Below, piece after piece: positions 11,661 through 23,097 of a DNA stretch of 64,000 nt. The notes below the pieces were generated by a model that was not told the origin of the DNA, ran no database searches, and worked only from the letters and a program-made list of their open reading frames with translations. Origin of the DNA: Bedellia somnulentella (lineage: Eukaryota; Arthropoda; Insecta; Lepidoptera; Bedelliidae); assembly GCA_963576735.1 (NCBI GenBank), contig OY755190.1:4829695-4893694 (forward strand). The letters run 5' to 3'. Positions within the stretch are counted from its first letter, which is position 1. Each line of letters starts with the position of its first letter. The position numbers were made by a program, and so were the translations under genes.

Positions 11661-14455
11661 CATACATACATATTCTCACGCCGTTAGTTCCCATTGGGGT
11701 AGGCAGAGACTATCGATCGCCACTTTGTACGATCCTGGCAAACCTCTCTGGCTTCGTTTACATCCATCAATCTTTTCATACATGTCCTCTACTAACATTA
11801 CCTTCAACATTGGCTCTATATATCTCTTTCACCAATTTACTGTCATCCATCCTCTCTATGTGCCCAAACCATCTCAACATTCCTTTTTCTATCTTCCTTA
11901 CAATATCATCTTTTACACCACACCTTTCACGAATCACATCATTCCTCACACGATCACATAACCTTACATTACACACTTTTCTGAGGGATCTCATTTCTAC
12001 TGCATTCACTCTACTTTCATGCTTCTTCTGCCACACCCAACATTCACTGCCATACATAAGCGTAGGAACGAGGACAGCATCATGCACAGCCATTCGGGCC
12101 TTTGCAGACACCGACTGACTAGACATTAGACTATCCAGTGCTCCATTTATCGCATTACCCTTTTTCACTCTTCTCTCGATATCTTCATCACACTTTCCAT
12201 CCCTAGTCAACAAACTTCCCAAATATACAAACTCTTTCACTTGTTCCACTTTCTTACCATTAATCTCAATCACGCATTCGGTCATATTCACCTCTCTCTC
12301 AAAAATCATAGTTTTTGTTTTATCCACATTCACCCTCATTCCCTTTTTTTTCAAAAGACGCACATGCAATATTCATCATCTCTTGCAGCTCTTCCACCGA
12401 TGATGCAAGTAGCACTTGATCGTCGGCATATAAGAGGCATTTAATGATGAATCCACCCATTCTCAATCCATAATCACTTTCACGCAACTCTGTTAAACAG
12501 TCATCCATGAACAAATTGAAGAGCCACGGGGAAGCTACACAACCCTGTCGGACACCCCGAGAGATCCCGAACCAGTCAGTATTTTCCCCGTTTACTCTCA
12601 CACATGCACTGGAATCCTCATAGAGTGATACCAGTGCACGTATAAGTCGACTCCCCAAACCGAACTTGGATAACACCTCCCATAAACACTTTCTTACCAC
12701 CCTATCATACGCCTTCTCTAAATCAATGAAGGAGCAATACACCTTTCGGTTCTTAGCTAAGAACTTTTCGGTGATGCTCCTTAAAGAGAAGATTTGGTCC
12801 ATACATCCCATTCCCTTTCTAAATCCTGCTTGCACATCCCAAATTTTATCTTCCGTTTCATTCATCACTCTTTCAATCAAAACCTTTGCATACAATTTAC
12901 CGACAATGCTGAGTAGGCTAATTCCACGGTAGTTTCTAGCCTCCTGGTGTGACCCCTTTCCTTTATATAAAGGCACAATTACCGCTTTGCACCAGTCTTG
13001 TAGCACTTTGCCACTCGACCAGCATTTTTGGAAAAGGAAGTACAACCAGGAAGCCACCACCCCTTTACCAGCCCTCAGCATTTCAGTGTTTATCCTGTCA
13101 TACCCTGCCGCTTTCCCTAGTTTCATACTTTTCATTGCTTTCATTATTTCTTCCATACTGATCTCACTGTCACTAAAGTCACCCATAACGTCGTTCCAAT
13201 CAACATTACTGCCGATTGGCGAAGAAATGGATGTATCCTCTTTTTCAAAGAGTCCCTCAAAATAGTTCTTCCATACTCGTCTTATGCTACTTTCATCCGT
13301 CGCCAATTCACCCTGTTCATCTCTCACAACATTCACTCTCGTGTTTTGGGAAACTCCCTTTTCTTTCCGGATATATTTCCAGAACAACTTTTGGTTATTC
13401 CGGAAATTATCAGAGAGTTTCCTCTCACACCATTCTATCAGATCACGCTTTTTCTTTTCTATTTTCTTCTTAACCTCATTCTTAACTCTCTTATATTCAT
13501 CTTCACTATTCTTCACTACATCATCTGTTACTCTCGCATCCATTCGTTTACTAGCTTTAATCGCTAGTAAATCTAACCAAGCTTTCTTCTTATCTCCAAC
13601 TGCCTCTTTCACATCTTTATCCCACCAACTTGTTGGTGGTCTATTTGTTCTTTTACTCAATCCACATACTTCCGTCGCACATTCAACCATTGACGATTTG
13701 AGCACATCCCATACTTCTTCTATTTCCAATTCATCCTTCATCTCCACGCAACTTAGCCTGTCGTCCAATTTCTTCATATATTCATCTCTAATATTTTCAT
13801 CCTCTTCCAATTTCTCCACTTTTATTCTCGCAAAATCCGTTGTTGACACTTTAGGCCTGTGACGCCAACGCGTGCACAGACCCCTAAATCGTGATATAAC
13901 GAGAAAGTGATCTGTGCCAACGTTAATGCCCCTATGGACTCTGGTGTCAACAACCTTTGCTCTTAGCCTTTCATCCACTATCACAAAATCTATCATACTT
14001 CTCTCGCTTCCTCTCTGTCTAGTATACATATGGATATTTTTGTGTTCAAACAACGTGTTCGTAACACAAAGATTCCTCTCCAAACATACATCAATCACTT
14101 TCTCACCATTCTCGTTCACTCTTTTATCACCAAACTTTCCTAAAACTCTTTCACAACCGTTGCGTGACACACCAACCCAACCATTAAAATCTCCTAACAT
14201 AACAATTTTCTCATTTTCATCACACCCATTCGCAACATCGTCTAACAGATTCCAAAACTCCTCCCTCTCGGATAGTGATCTAGACATGTCCGGAGCACAC
14301 ACGCAAATTATGCGCATCCGGACAAGCCCTACCTTCACCTTTATCCATAGGAGCCTTGGACTCACACACGCATAATCTTTCATGCACTTAGCCATCCTTT
14401 CAGATATCAGAAGTCCCACGCCTTGGCAAGCTCTGTCACTCTCGGCAACAATTTC
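11661..14455 (-). mobile_element. RTE-type LINE, 5'-truncated long copy
   Basis: About 2.8 kb non-LTR retrotransposon on the minus strand, the longest copy here. It carries an apurinic-type endonuclease followed by reverse transcriptase, a very short 3' UTR and a tail ending GGCGTGAG-A-ATATG(TATG)n. The short 3' UTR, simple-repeat tail and CFDP2-like endonuclease support the RTE clade (inference). The 5' end is lost; a decayed S1-like tail abuts at about 14500-14550. Confidence 0.85.
11776..14419 (-). pseudogene. RTE endonuclease-reverse transcriptase pseudogene
   Basis: The first open part (14419-12320, 699 codons) holds the endonuclease (GDFNGWVG; SMIDFVIVDER; GTDHFLV) and reverse transcriptase: palm motif A 'FIDLEKAYDR', 'GVRQGCVASPWLFN' and motif C 'YADD'. 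The frame then shifts at an 8-T run (12344-12351) and continues as the C-terminal part (12369-11776) with 'RWFGHIERMDD'. Near 11780 it breaks again. Compared with the copy at 27 kb, about 90 bp between 'agaggac' and 'atgtatgaaaag' are missing. Catalytic residues are present, but the protein cannot be made whole. Confidence 0.85.
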
Positions 14456-14604
14456 ACTTTCCTACCTCTATATTTCCGGATGAGTGTAAATATTGATTCC
14501 TTCGTTCTGGCTACCTTTTTAGGGCTCGAAGCCGTGACTATCGATAGCTATTGTAATAAATACATATTTTAAATCAATCAAACAAAGCAAATTGCTGTGA
14601 ATTT

Positions 14605-14857
14605 GCTGTGTAGTGTCGGCTTAGAATAGCACTACCCCAATTCTTCTGATGGGTGTACGTAAGAGGCGACTAACGGTATTGGGGCTTTTAAGGGATTTTT
14701 GGGCGATGCGGATGGAGACCCATCACCAAAAACCTTTATTTTACCATCTTTTCCCCACTTACTTTCCTACTTTCCAAAAGTGGCTGAGTATTTTCTAATT
14801 CCTTAGCTCTGGCTACCCCATCTAGGGATTTATAGCCGTGAGTATATGTATGTATGT
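14605..14857 (+). repeat. S1 SINE-like copy, full length
   Basis: Complete subfamily A copy, GCTGTGTAGTG to TATG tail. A small internal repetition ('acttactttcctactttcc') occurs in the middle. Confidence 0.9.
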
Positions 14858-15643
14858 AAACAAAGCAAATGTATTATAATAGCAATAAAATAAAGTTTCG
14901 TTATTTCGCTGGAATGGATCACTCGCAGTTACGCATTTCCCTATCAAGATAAAGAGTGTCTAGATTGCGAGTGAACTTATGCAGTTAGCGCAGACTATAC
15001 TTTCGCTTTCTACATAATTAATTGTGGGCTAATTACTCTAATTAGTGTTTATTCACTAAATGTTCACTGTTTTAACAGCAATAGTTTTTACGTTTTATGA
15101 TAACAAATATCTTAAAAATTTATTTTCATACGCATGTAGTTTTAATTTTTATCAATGTCTATTTTCAAAAGTACGGCCGGAAAGTTTTAGATTGCGAAAA
15201 AATTGTTCTTTTTTTCGCGCAAAGAGACATTTTAATAAAGGAATAAATGCTGATTCGATTTGCTAGCTTAATTAAAATCTTATTAGCATGATTGGAACTG
15301 CGATACTTCATCTTGTAGCGGCCACTATGCTGCGTTATAAGAATGAATGATCGTGTTAGTGATATCATTGCTCTTCATTATGTTTAATTTCGTAGATATA
15401 AAGTTTAAAAAAATGATTGGTACTATATTTATAGATTGAAATACAATGTGAGTAAATAAGCGCTAAAACAGAACAAAAATAAAGAATAGCTTTGATAAAG
15501 CATTAATTCATCAGTGCCCCAATAAAATAATGTCCCCACCACCGAATAAATTTAGTCTACCCTAAATTCGTTGATGAAACCACAATCGCACTTGGCCTAG
15601 TGCGATTTGACAGTCTTTTACGACTATACTTGAATAGAATTTG
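14858..15643. other. AT-rich non-coding stretch
   Basis: No gene or repeat recognised; the short open frames are not convincing. Confidence 0.4.
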
Positions 15644-15886
15644 GCCGTGTAGTGCCGGCTTAAAATTTCACTACCCCTTTCTACCCATGGGTATCGTAAG
15701 AGAAGGGCATGGGGCTTGTTTTTAAGTGGTTTTCTGGCGAATCGTTTGGAGACCCATCACCAACGGTACTTTATTTTTTATCATCCTCTCCCCTATGAAG
15801 TCCTAAATGTGGGTGAGGAGTTTCTAGCTCTGAAGCTCTGGCTACCCTTTTTCGGGATTAATGGCCGTGAGTATATGTATGTATGT
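15644..15886 (+). repeat. S1 SINE-like copy, subfamily B
   Basis: Complete copy: GCCGTGTAGTGCCGG start and TATG tail, with subfamily B markers. Confidence 0.85.
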
Positions 15887-16261
15887 GGTTGGGAGTCGTA
15901 GGACTGTACCATTTACTGGCCCCCCTAATTACTAAATCATCTTTTTGTTCGGATTGCCCTTTAAGTCGGTTCGTTCTATGAGTAAAAGTAACATTTAATA
16001 AGCTGTTGCAATTAATACGTATACAATAACCACCAACCTTGAGGGATTATCCTGTCTCAAGCTTTAATGCTTGATGTTCCGACAAAGATACTCATCAAAA
16101 AGGCATCACCTTCACAAAACAATCAGGTCGTATCCAATTACGAAATTATATGGAGTTTTGCGCAACGAATGTGAAATATTAAAATGCAGTTTCAAACAGA
16201 TTTGTATAAATTAAAAGTCGATTTATATGGTCGCTACGCGGGCTGCGACAATTTTGCCGAT
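15887..16261. other. Non-coding stretch
   Basis: Nothing recognised. Confidence 0.4.
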
Positions 16262-16350
16262 ATGTAAATATACTCACGCCATTAGTTCCCATTCGGGTAG
16301 GCAGAGACTATCGATCGCCACTTTTTACGATCCTGACAATCCTCTTTTAG
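16262..16350 (-). repeat. RTE-type LINE 3' end
   Basis: Terminal ~90 bp of the TATG-tailed LINE (rc 'ggcgatcgatagtctctg'). Confidence 0.7.
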
Positions 16351-16679
16351 CGATGTGTTTTCCAGTATAATAGTTAATACCTTTTAAGAAGCTATGCTTA
16401 TTAAAAAAAATAATTAAAAGTAGTCAAAAGAATCAAGCTGCTGGACCCAAAATTAGCTAACAATATTTTAGCGGTCGTGACATACGGTCATTACGGTCGC
16501 CTTGTATTTAATTCATGTTTGAAAAGCGCATTCGATGAATAACTTACAATGAAGCGGTATTGAATAATTACAGCAAACAGTAAGAACTGGGAATGTCACT
16601 GCACTGTTTAAAATTCGAGATTATTTTTAAATTAATAAGTTTCCGTAAGTTGTTTAATTTGGGGATTGAAAAGATGGTT

Positions 16680-16913
16680 CATACATACATATACTCACGG
16701 CTATAAATCCCTAGAAGGGGTAGCCAGAGCTAGGGAATAAGAAATTTCTCAGCCACTTTTGGAAAGTTGTTTGGGGAAAAGATGATAAAATAAAGGTTGT
16801 TGGTGATGGGTCTCCAACCACATCGCCCAAAAATCCCTTAAAAGCCCCCAATACCGTTAGTCGCCTCTTACGTACACCCACCGGAAGAAATGGATTAGTG
16901 CTATTCTAACAGC
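16680..16913 (-). repeat. S1 SINE-like copy
   Basis: Antisense subfamily A copy with a 13-bp deletion next to the 5' end ('ctattctaa' joined directly to 'agc'). Confidence 0.85.
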
Positions 16914-17050
16914 AAAAATCCGAAAAAATTAAGCTACAGGTTCAGCAAGACATCTAGCCAATTGCTCTCTAAGTAGTTAAGTTGAGATGAGAAAATATGG
17001 TAGGTATAGGTACACTAACGACGGTAGGTTATAAGTTTTGACTCACATGT

Positions 17051-17111
17051 ACATACATACATATAGTCACGCCATTAATTCCCATTGGGGTAGGCAGAGA
17101 CTATCGATCAC
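17051..17111 (-). repeat. RTE-type LINE 3' end
   Basis: Only the last ~60 bp with CATA tail. Confidence 0.7.
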
Positions 17112-17640
17112 ATGTGTCCAATGTATAATAATGTGTTCTAGGTGAAATGGTTGTAATGGTGTATTTCCCTGGTATAACAAATAAGTACTGCTGTCTCTCC
17201 CTATTTCAGTGAAAATTTCACGTCTACCGTCCATTACCTGATGTGCCAAAAAGGAACAGAAAGTCTTATCATAATATGAACCATAATGAGAAAACTGCTT
17301 CTGACTTGCTACGGTGTACATCGTTATGTGTTTTATTTTATAACTAAAGTGAACAAATCTTGCTCGACCATCAATTTTGCCAAAACTTTCATGAATACTT
17401 TAAATATAAATACTACAGTGGCAATCAAATTCATATTTTGAAATATGTTTAGTTTAATAAACATGAATACTTCTCTCGGTCAACGTTTCGGACCATATAT
17501 AAGAGCACATGTTTATAACAATATCCTTCCATACTCTAAACTAATACACCTTTCGATATCTGAGGCTAAAATTAAGTTATTAATTAAGTTATTAAGAATA
17601 TGCCTCTACTGAGGTATTATGGAATAAGATGTGCAATTTA
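17112..17640. other. Non-coding stretch
   Basis: Nothing recognised; an 84-codon minus-strand frame (17067-17321) overlaps a LINE tail and has no family features. Confidence 0.4.
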
Positions 17641-17965
17641 AATTTTAATGTATTTCATATTTTCTTATTTTTCACTTTTATAATGTGTTATTACCTAACA
17701 AGATATGAGTTACAGTTAAAAGACTGAAAAGTATAAATTTTATAATTTTAGAATAATTATTTTTTTTATGTTATGTTACATGTGTTCCTTTAAATAAGAA
17801 TTTTGATTTTAAACGGCAACCTGAGATACGGGCAGGGCCTAGTTCGGGCCCCTGTTAGTTTTGTGATTTTTAAATGTAAGATATTTGCAAAAATTCTTTG
17901 TCAATGAAAATAAGCTTGAAATTTACTTAAAACTGTGTTATTTGTGCAAATAAATAAACATATTT
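17641..17965 (+). repeat. Possible retroelement 3' UTR
   Basis: An AT-rich tract with an isolated GC-rich block ('cgggcagggcctagttcggg') and an end rich in AATAAA-type signals followed by ATTT repeats. This resembles a LINE 3' UTR, but no coding part is attached. Confidence 0.3.
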
Positions 17966-18671
17966 ATTTATTTAAAAACTAGCGCCATCTACATTCATTG
18001 TGATTAAACTAAACTTAACTCTACTAGACAACAGATGTCTCTTTAAATTTTTACCGCTCGACACTAGAGGGCACTTCTCTTCTAATAACCGAATAGAATA
18101 ATACTGTATCAAATATAACTTTTATCAAGCTTGACGCAATTAGGGAGGATAGCAAACTTGAGTAACTACCGAAAGCATAATCAGCCTGCATTGGTAAATC
18201 CCTACTAATTACAAAGGAGAACATGGTTAGTAGAAAAACAATATGAAAAATACTTTGAGAATTTTATCCCGAGATTTGTCTCATGTGTAAAATTTAGTTT
18301 TGTGATTTCTATTACATGTTATTCATTTACATGTAATAAACAAAACCAATTTCAAGAAAACCTTTGAACAACAAAAGTACTTAATAAGTCGCAACTCCTT
18401 ATTACTTATTCTAACAACTAAGACTATACAAAAATACTTGTTTTAGAGTACTATAACAATTGAAACTAAAAATGCCATCCCATTGACTAAGTTAAAAAAC
18501 TTGAGCTCAACGGAAAACTATATTCAAGTTCGTTAAACTATGATCCGGACAAAAAATCATACTTTAAAATATAATTGAACAAAGTTGGTTTTTATTGTAT
18601 TGAACCACTAACAGGGGAGCAAAACGTTCTAAATTATTTTTTTTATTAATTCATTGACCTGACCATAGATT
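17966..18671. other. Non-coding stretch
   Basis: No gene seen. Contains a 'gcgccatcta' motif of the kind common in insect dispersed repeats. Confidence 0.35.
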
Positions 18672-18900
18672 TTAAAGGTACAAATACTTCTGTACATAGC
18701 TCGATATTATTGTCACCGGGTGTTGAGAGTACCTACGTTTTTGGTTTCATTACTCACGTGATAGGGCAGGCCAATCGCCGTTTTGTGAGAATGCACTGTC
18801 ACATGACTAAATACAACTTAGCCATGTGGGTTTCTTCGCGATTTTTTATCAAGTCAACAACCCTGTTAACCATATGTGTGTGTATGACTTTAGAAGAGAT
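18672..18900 (-). repeat. T2 SINE, partial and diverged
   Basis: Matches the T2 body (rc blocks 'actcacgtgatagggcaggc' and 'cagccatg'-like region). The tRNA head is missing. Confidence 0.65.
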
Positions 18901-19017
18901 ACAATAATTTTGACTTATTCTTCTCTGTATACTTATACGTTCTAAATCCTTTACTATAATAAATAAAGGATAAATAAATAATAACAAAACTAAACAAAAC
19001 AAAACAACAAAATAGTG

Positions 19018-19302
19018 TGAGATGGGCAGGAGAATACTCAGACGCGTATGGGCTGGAGTGCGGGGTGAGGCAGGGGGGGTTGAGTTCGCCTCGTCTCTTC
19101 AGCCTATACGTTAACCAGTTATTACTTTTTTTGATGAATTTTCTTTTTAATTGATTTTAATTATTTTGATTTTATTCTTTGTGACATTATTTTTAATTGA
19201 CATGTTTTTATAATTTTAATTTAATTATATTTTGTAGTTTTCATTTTATGTTGTATGTAATGGCTTAATATGGGCTACTAGCCTGAAATAAATGATTTTT
19301 AT
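19018..19302 (+). mobile_element. LINE remnant: RT motif joined to 3' UTR
   Basis: About 100 bp read in one frame as a reverse-transcriptase motif (GVRQGGLSSPRLF, then SLYVN). It is followed directly by an AT-rich 3' UTR ending 'gcctgaaataaatgattttt'. The rest of the polymerase between them is missing, so this is a deleted copy. Confidence 0.55.
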
Positions 19303-19403
19303 TATTTAATAAAGGAAAGAAAAAATTCGACACCGACGGCGGGGATCGAACCTGCGACCTCGGGTATACGCCCCCGTCGCTCTGCCAATTCAGCTACAGT
19401 GTC
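19303..19403 (-). repeat. T1 SINE with cloverleaf-like tRNA head
   Basis: On the minus strand, 19403-19329 is a 75-nt tRNA-like sequence. It has a 7-bp acceptor stem (GACACTG with CGGTGTC, one G-T pair), an A box (gtagctgaattggcaga) and a canonical B box (GGTTCGATCC). It runs into 'gaattttttctttccttt'. No 3' CCA-type processing context is seen, and the same sequence recurs at 6.0 kb, so it is called a SINE head and not a tRNA gene. Confidence 0.65.
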
Positions 19404-19569
19404 AACGGCTTCCAGTGCGAAATTCGTCTATCCTTTGTTTCTTTTACACTTTTAAGTAGTGTTTGCGTTCCCTACCTCCGATTTTTTTACAAATTCGGAA
19501 GGCCACTTGTCTACCTTTTCATATAGAATGCAAATGTTGAGAACGCCTAACTAATACATCATTTGAATT

Positions 19570-19630
19570 TTTTTGTTCATGAAATTCTCTTGTTGGGATT
19601 ATTACTAATAAATAAAGGAAAGAAAAATTT
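19570..19630 (-). repeat. T1 SINE body fragment
   Basis: Second T1 piece ('ttgggattattactaataa', then 'ataaaggaaagaaaaatt') without the head. Unassigned sequence lies between it and the head at 19.4 kb. Confidence 0.5.
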
Positions 19631-19763
19631 CTCCGTATGATAAGAGGGTGTTCTCTTGACAGATCTTATCAATATTATTTTTATGATGGTAAAAATCTTA
19701 ACGGAAAAAATATATATGAAAAGACTGCCTCACTGATATGTCAACATCAAAAATTTATTAATA

Positions 19764-19998
19764 GCTGTACAGTGTCGGCTTACAAGAGTAGCGAACAATT
19801 CTTTTCGATGACGTTGTAAGTGGCTACTTATGGGCTGAAATGAAACCCGTTATTACGAGTAGACAATTTGGTTCGGGAAACATCACCAAACATCAATTAT
19901 TTACCATCTACTCTACACTAAACTTCAAAAAGTGGATGAAGAAATTCCTACACAGAACTCTTTTAAGGATAAGGCTGTGAGTATATGTATGTATGTAT
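19764..19998 (+). repeat. S1 SINE-like copy, old
   Basis: Highly diverged but colinear S1, from 'gctgtacagtgtcggctta' to 'gtgagtatatgtatgtatg'. Confidence 0.7.
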
Positions 19999-20103
19999 AG
20001 GATTCTTTTTAACGCTTTACTTTCATTTCATAAAATCAATATTATTGAACATAAAAAGTACTCAATTTTGTTAAGTTGAAGATAAGTCTTTAAACGTGTT
20101 AGA

Positions 20104-20344
20104 ATACATACATACATACATAAACTCACGGCTATATTTCCCTAGAAGGGGTAGCCAGAGCTAAGGAGGAGCAGCCACTTTTGGAAGTTGAGTGGGGAAA
20201 AGATGGTAAAATAAAGGTTTTTGGTGATGGGTCTCCAACCGCATCGCCCAAAAATCCAATGAAAATCCCCAATACCCTTAGTCGCCTCTTACGACACCCG
20301 TGTGTAGAAAGGGGTAGCGGCATTCTAAGCCGGCACTACACGGC
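20104..20344 (-). repeat. S1 SINE-like copy, full length
   Basis: Antisense copy with a long CATA tail. A small deletion removes the 'aattcct' block, and the 5' end carries CCGGCACTACACGGC. Confidence 0.85.
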
Positions 20345-20604
20345 AATCGTGTAGAATAAAATAAACGTGTTAGAATCTACAATTGAAAGCCAACCACATT
20401 ATAACTATGAAACGTTTAGCTGAGTAGAATGCAATTTATAAATTACTGTCTTGCGCAAAACATTTTCTACGACTTGTGAAATAGGTAGGAGTGTAGCCCG
20501 TTACCACATTTCAAAATGCATCAGAAGCCTTACATTTTAAGATTAAATCATTCTATTAAATAAATGCATTATTTTATAGATAAATATCTTAAAGACATAC
20601 ATGT

Positions 20605-20750
20605 TAACGTCGTTAGTTCCCATTGGGGTGAGCAGAGACTATCGATCGCCACTTTGTACGACCCTGGCAAACCTCTCTAGCTTCGTTAATATCCGTCAAT
20701 ATTTTCATACATGCTCTTTTATTCTTCATACTTCGGACACCTGCCTTTTT
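20605..20750 (-). repeat. RTE-type LINE 3' fragment
   Basis: About 145 bp antisense ('ttagttcccattggggtgag' to 'acttcggacacctgcct'). Confidence 0.7.
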
Positions 20751-21072
20751 AAAACATCTTATAAAAATATAAAAGATTTCTTAGACAAATACAAGCCAGT
20801 AATCAATGACACATTCTGGCCACATCTCTGCAAACAAGTAAAAGATTAACACATAACTTGGTTAACAGTATTACAATGTAAATGTATACAATTTGGCAGG
20901 AAGATCAAAGGCTTTCACCTATCACCTCTCACGTAATGGACATTAGTGACATCGTCTATGTATAAGTTGCGACATCAATCATAAACGGTATCGTAATTAT
21001 GATAATAACTACCAGTAATATCGGATTAGAACAGAACTTCCTTCACTCTGCCTAGTAATTTTAAAATAGCGA
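20751..21072. other. Non-coding stretch
   Basis: Nothing recognised. Confidence 0.4.
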
Positions 21073-21501
21073 CAATTGGCCTAGACCTCGTTTTTAAAAC
21101 ATATCCTTTTTATATTTCGAATTGATAAAAGACATCAAACTTATCAACTTTGTCTGAGGAAGGCTTATCTAAAATATTGTAATTTTCAAAATAATTAATG
21201 ATTAAAAATGGCGTACCTAGATCAAACTGAGAAAGTATAGTGAGGTTCTCAGCCTCTACTGAAATAAAAAAAACATCTTGTGATTTGACCATATGTTTTT
21301 TATTTTTATTTTAGCTGAGGCTAAGATTCTCACTATGTTTTCTCAGTTTGATTTAGGTACGGCACTTTTAAATTATTTATTATTTTGAAAATTACAATAT
21401 TTTAGATAAGCATTCCATAGGCAAAGTTGATTAGCTTGATGTCTTTAACCGATTTAAAATATAAAAATTGTGTGTTTTAGAAACGAGGTCTAGGCCAATT
21501 G
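21073..21501. repeat. 429-bp near-palindrome (foldback element)
   Basis: Two arms of about 205 bp are inverted copies of each other around a centre near 21287. The outer ends read CAATTGGCCTAGACCTCG and its reverse complement. The arms differ at scattered positions and small indels. No reading frame is shared by the arms. It is probably a foldback or MITE-type transposon; a clear target duplication could not be assigned. Confidence 0.8.
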
Positions 21502-21507
21502 AATTGG

Positions 21508-21742
21508 GCCGTTTAGTGCCGGCTTAGAATGTCAATTCCCCTCTACCCACGGGTCTCGTAGGAGACGGCTAAGGGTTTTAACCTTTTTAAGTGGTTTTTG
21601 GGCGATGCGGTAGGAGACGCGTCACCAATAATACTTTATTTCTACCCTCTTGTCCCCTATCAACTTCCAAATGTGGCTGAGGAGTTTCTAGCTCTAAAGC
21701 TCTGGCTACCGTTTTTTGGAATTTCTGGGCGTGAGTATATGT
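21508..21742 (+). repeat. S1 SINE-like copy, subfamily B
   Basis: Complete copy starting GCCGTTTAGTGCCGG, only a few bases beyond the foldback element; tail short (GTATATGTG). Confidence 0.8.
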
Positions 21743-22009
21743 GAAAATTAAAATCCCAAAAATAAACCTCAGAACCACGAAACCCTTAGCTTTTTCTAGC
21801 AGTACATACTACATACAATTGGCAGGTTCCGCGACGTTATTTCGAAAGCAGAGACAAAACTACTAACCCTTCAATCCATGAAATTTTGTCAATAGATGTT
21901 GCCAGTGGTATCGTATTTTTGCCAGGACTATATTTTCCTCGAGAAAGGGACAACAATTTACTAAATTTGCCTAAATAAATTCCTTCCTTTCCTGTATCCT
22001 GCTGTATTG

Positions 22010-22092
22010 AACATATATTACGGCATTAGATCCAGTTGGCGTAAGCAGCGATTATCGCTACTGAACTGATTAAAGGATCGCGCCAAACTCTT
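22010..22092 (-). repeat. RTE-type LINE 3' end, decayed
   Basis: Weak antisense match ('ggcattagatccagttggcg', then 'gattatcgctac'). Confidence 0.4.
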
Positions 22093-22528
22093 ACATACAT
22101 AAAGCGTCAGAAACCAAAGCCTTTGCCCACTAAATTGTAAATTACTAACATAGGTTAAGTTTTACTGATATTATATGGGCCTTGTTGCCTGCAAATAAAG
22201 GATTATAAATATTTTATTCCCAAATCTTTTAAAATCTACATTTTTGAATCCTGGTTTTTTGGCTCAACCTCTTTGTGACATAAATATGCATTTCGTACCT
22301 GTTAATAAAATTGCCAACCGCACGGGATCTATTTAAGCTCTGAATATCCAAATGATATTATGTTTCATTGCGGAAATACATTACCATAAACAACAATGGA
22401 AAACACCATTTATGAATTACCATGTAAAGTGCACCGACCTCAACATCAAGTGCAAATGCTTATGGGGAGGAGAATAGTTAATATTGTAGTGTTGTTCAGA
22501 GTACGTTGAACAACAAAGCAAGGTAATT

Positions 22529-22655
22529 TACATACTTATATACATATAATCACGACATCATCCCATTGCGGTAGGCAGAGACTATCGATCGCCACTTTGT
22601 ACGGTTCTAGCAAATTTATGTTTATGAGATTTTTCATATATGCTCTTTTATTCTT
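22529..22655 (-). repeat. RTE-type LINE 3' end
   Basis: Antisense terminal fragment with CATA-type tail ('gcggtaggcagagactatcg'). Confidence 0.7.
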
Positions 22656-22682
22656 TTATTCGTAATTAATTTTATACTAACT

Positions 22683-22795
22683 TGATAGCTCAGAAGACCA
22701 CCACCAGTTCTAAGCAGGAGATATGAGTTCAAATCTTTGATTCGTGCCTACACTGATGTCTCTTTTCTTAAGTCATGCCAGTGATACATTTAACT
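22683..22795 (+). repeat. T2-like SINE head
   Basis: tRNA-like head ('gatagctcagaaga', 'gagttcaaatc') and the first part of the T2 body. The rest is missing. Confidence 0.5.
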
Positions 22796-23000
22796 AGTGG
22801 TCCGCCCCGGCTTCGCACGGATGGTGTTAAATATTTTCACTGTTTACCCCCTACAGTATTTAGCGTGATGTAATATATATCCTATGTCCTTTTCCTGGTT
22901 CTAAGCTACCTCTCCAACAATTTTCAGCCAGATCGGTTAATCTGTTCTCGAGTTATAAATAGTGTAACTGACACGACTTTCTTTTATATAGTATATATTA
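22796..23000 (+). repeat. Dispersed 'GTCCGCCCCGGCTTCGC' repeat
   Basis: Starts 'gtccgccccggcttcgcac' and contains 'cagccagatcggttaatct'. It matches the general pattern of a widespread arthropod repeat whose class I cannot assign. Confidence 0.5.
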
Positions 23001-23097
23001 TGTGGCTGTTGTGCCTCACTCGACATAGATAGGTATAGTGTGTCGCGGACTTTTTTGTAGATATTTATAAGATCTACAATTAATTACAACATTTTAT

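Noticed and set aside
11810..14375. Several plus-strand open frames of 70-192 codons
   Set aside because: They are the antisense of the RTE endonuclease-polymerase pseudogene; hydrophobic, Ser/Phe-rich composition is typical of antisense shadows.
19329..19403. A functional tRNA gene on the minus strand
   Set aside because: The same sequence recurs at 6.0 kb with the same downstream body, the anticodon arm is irregular and the T stem has a mismatch; a SINE head explains it better.
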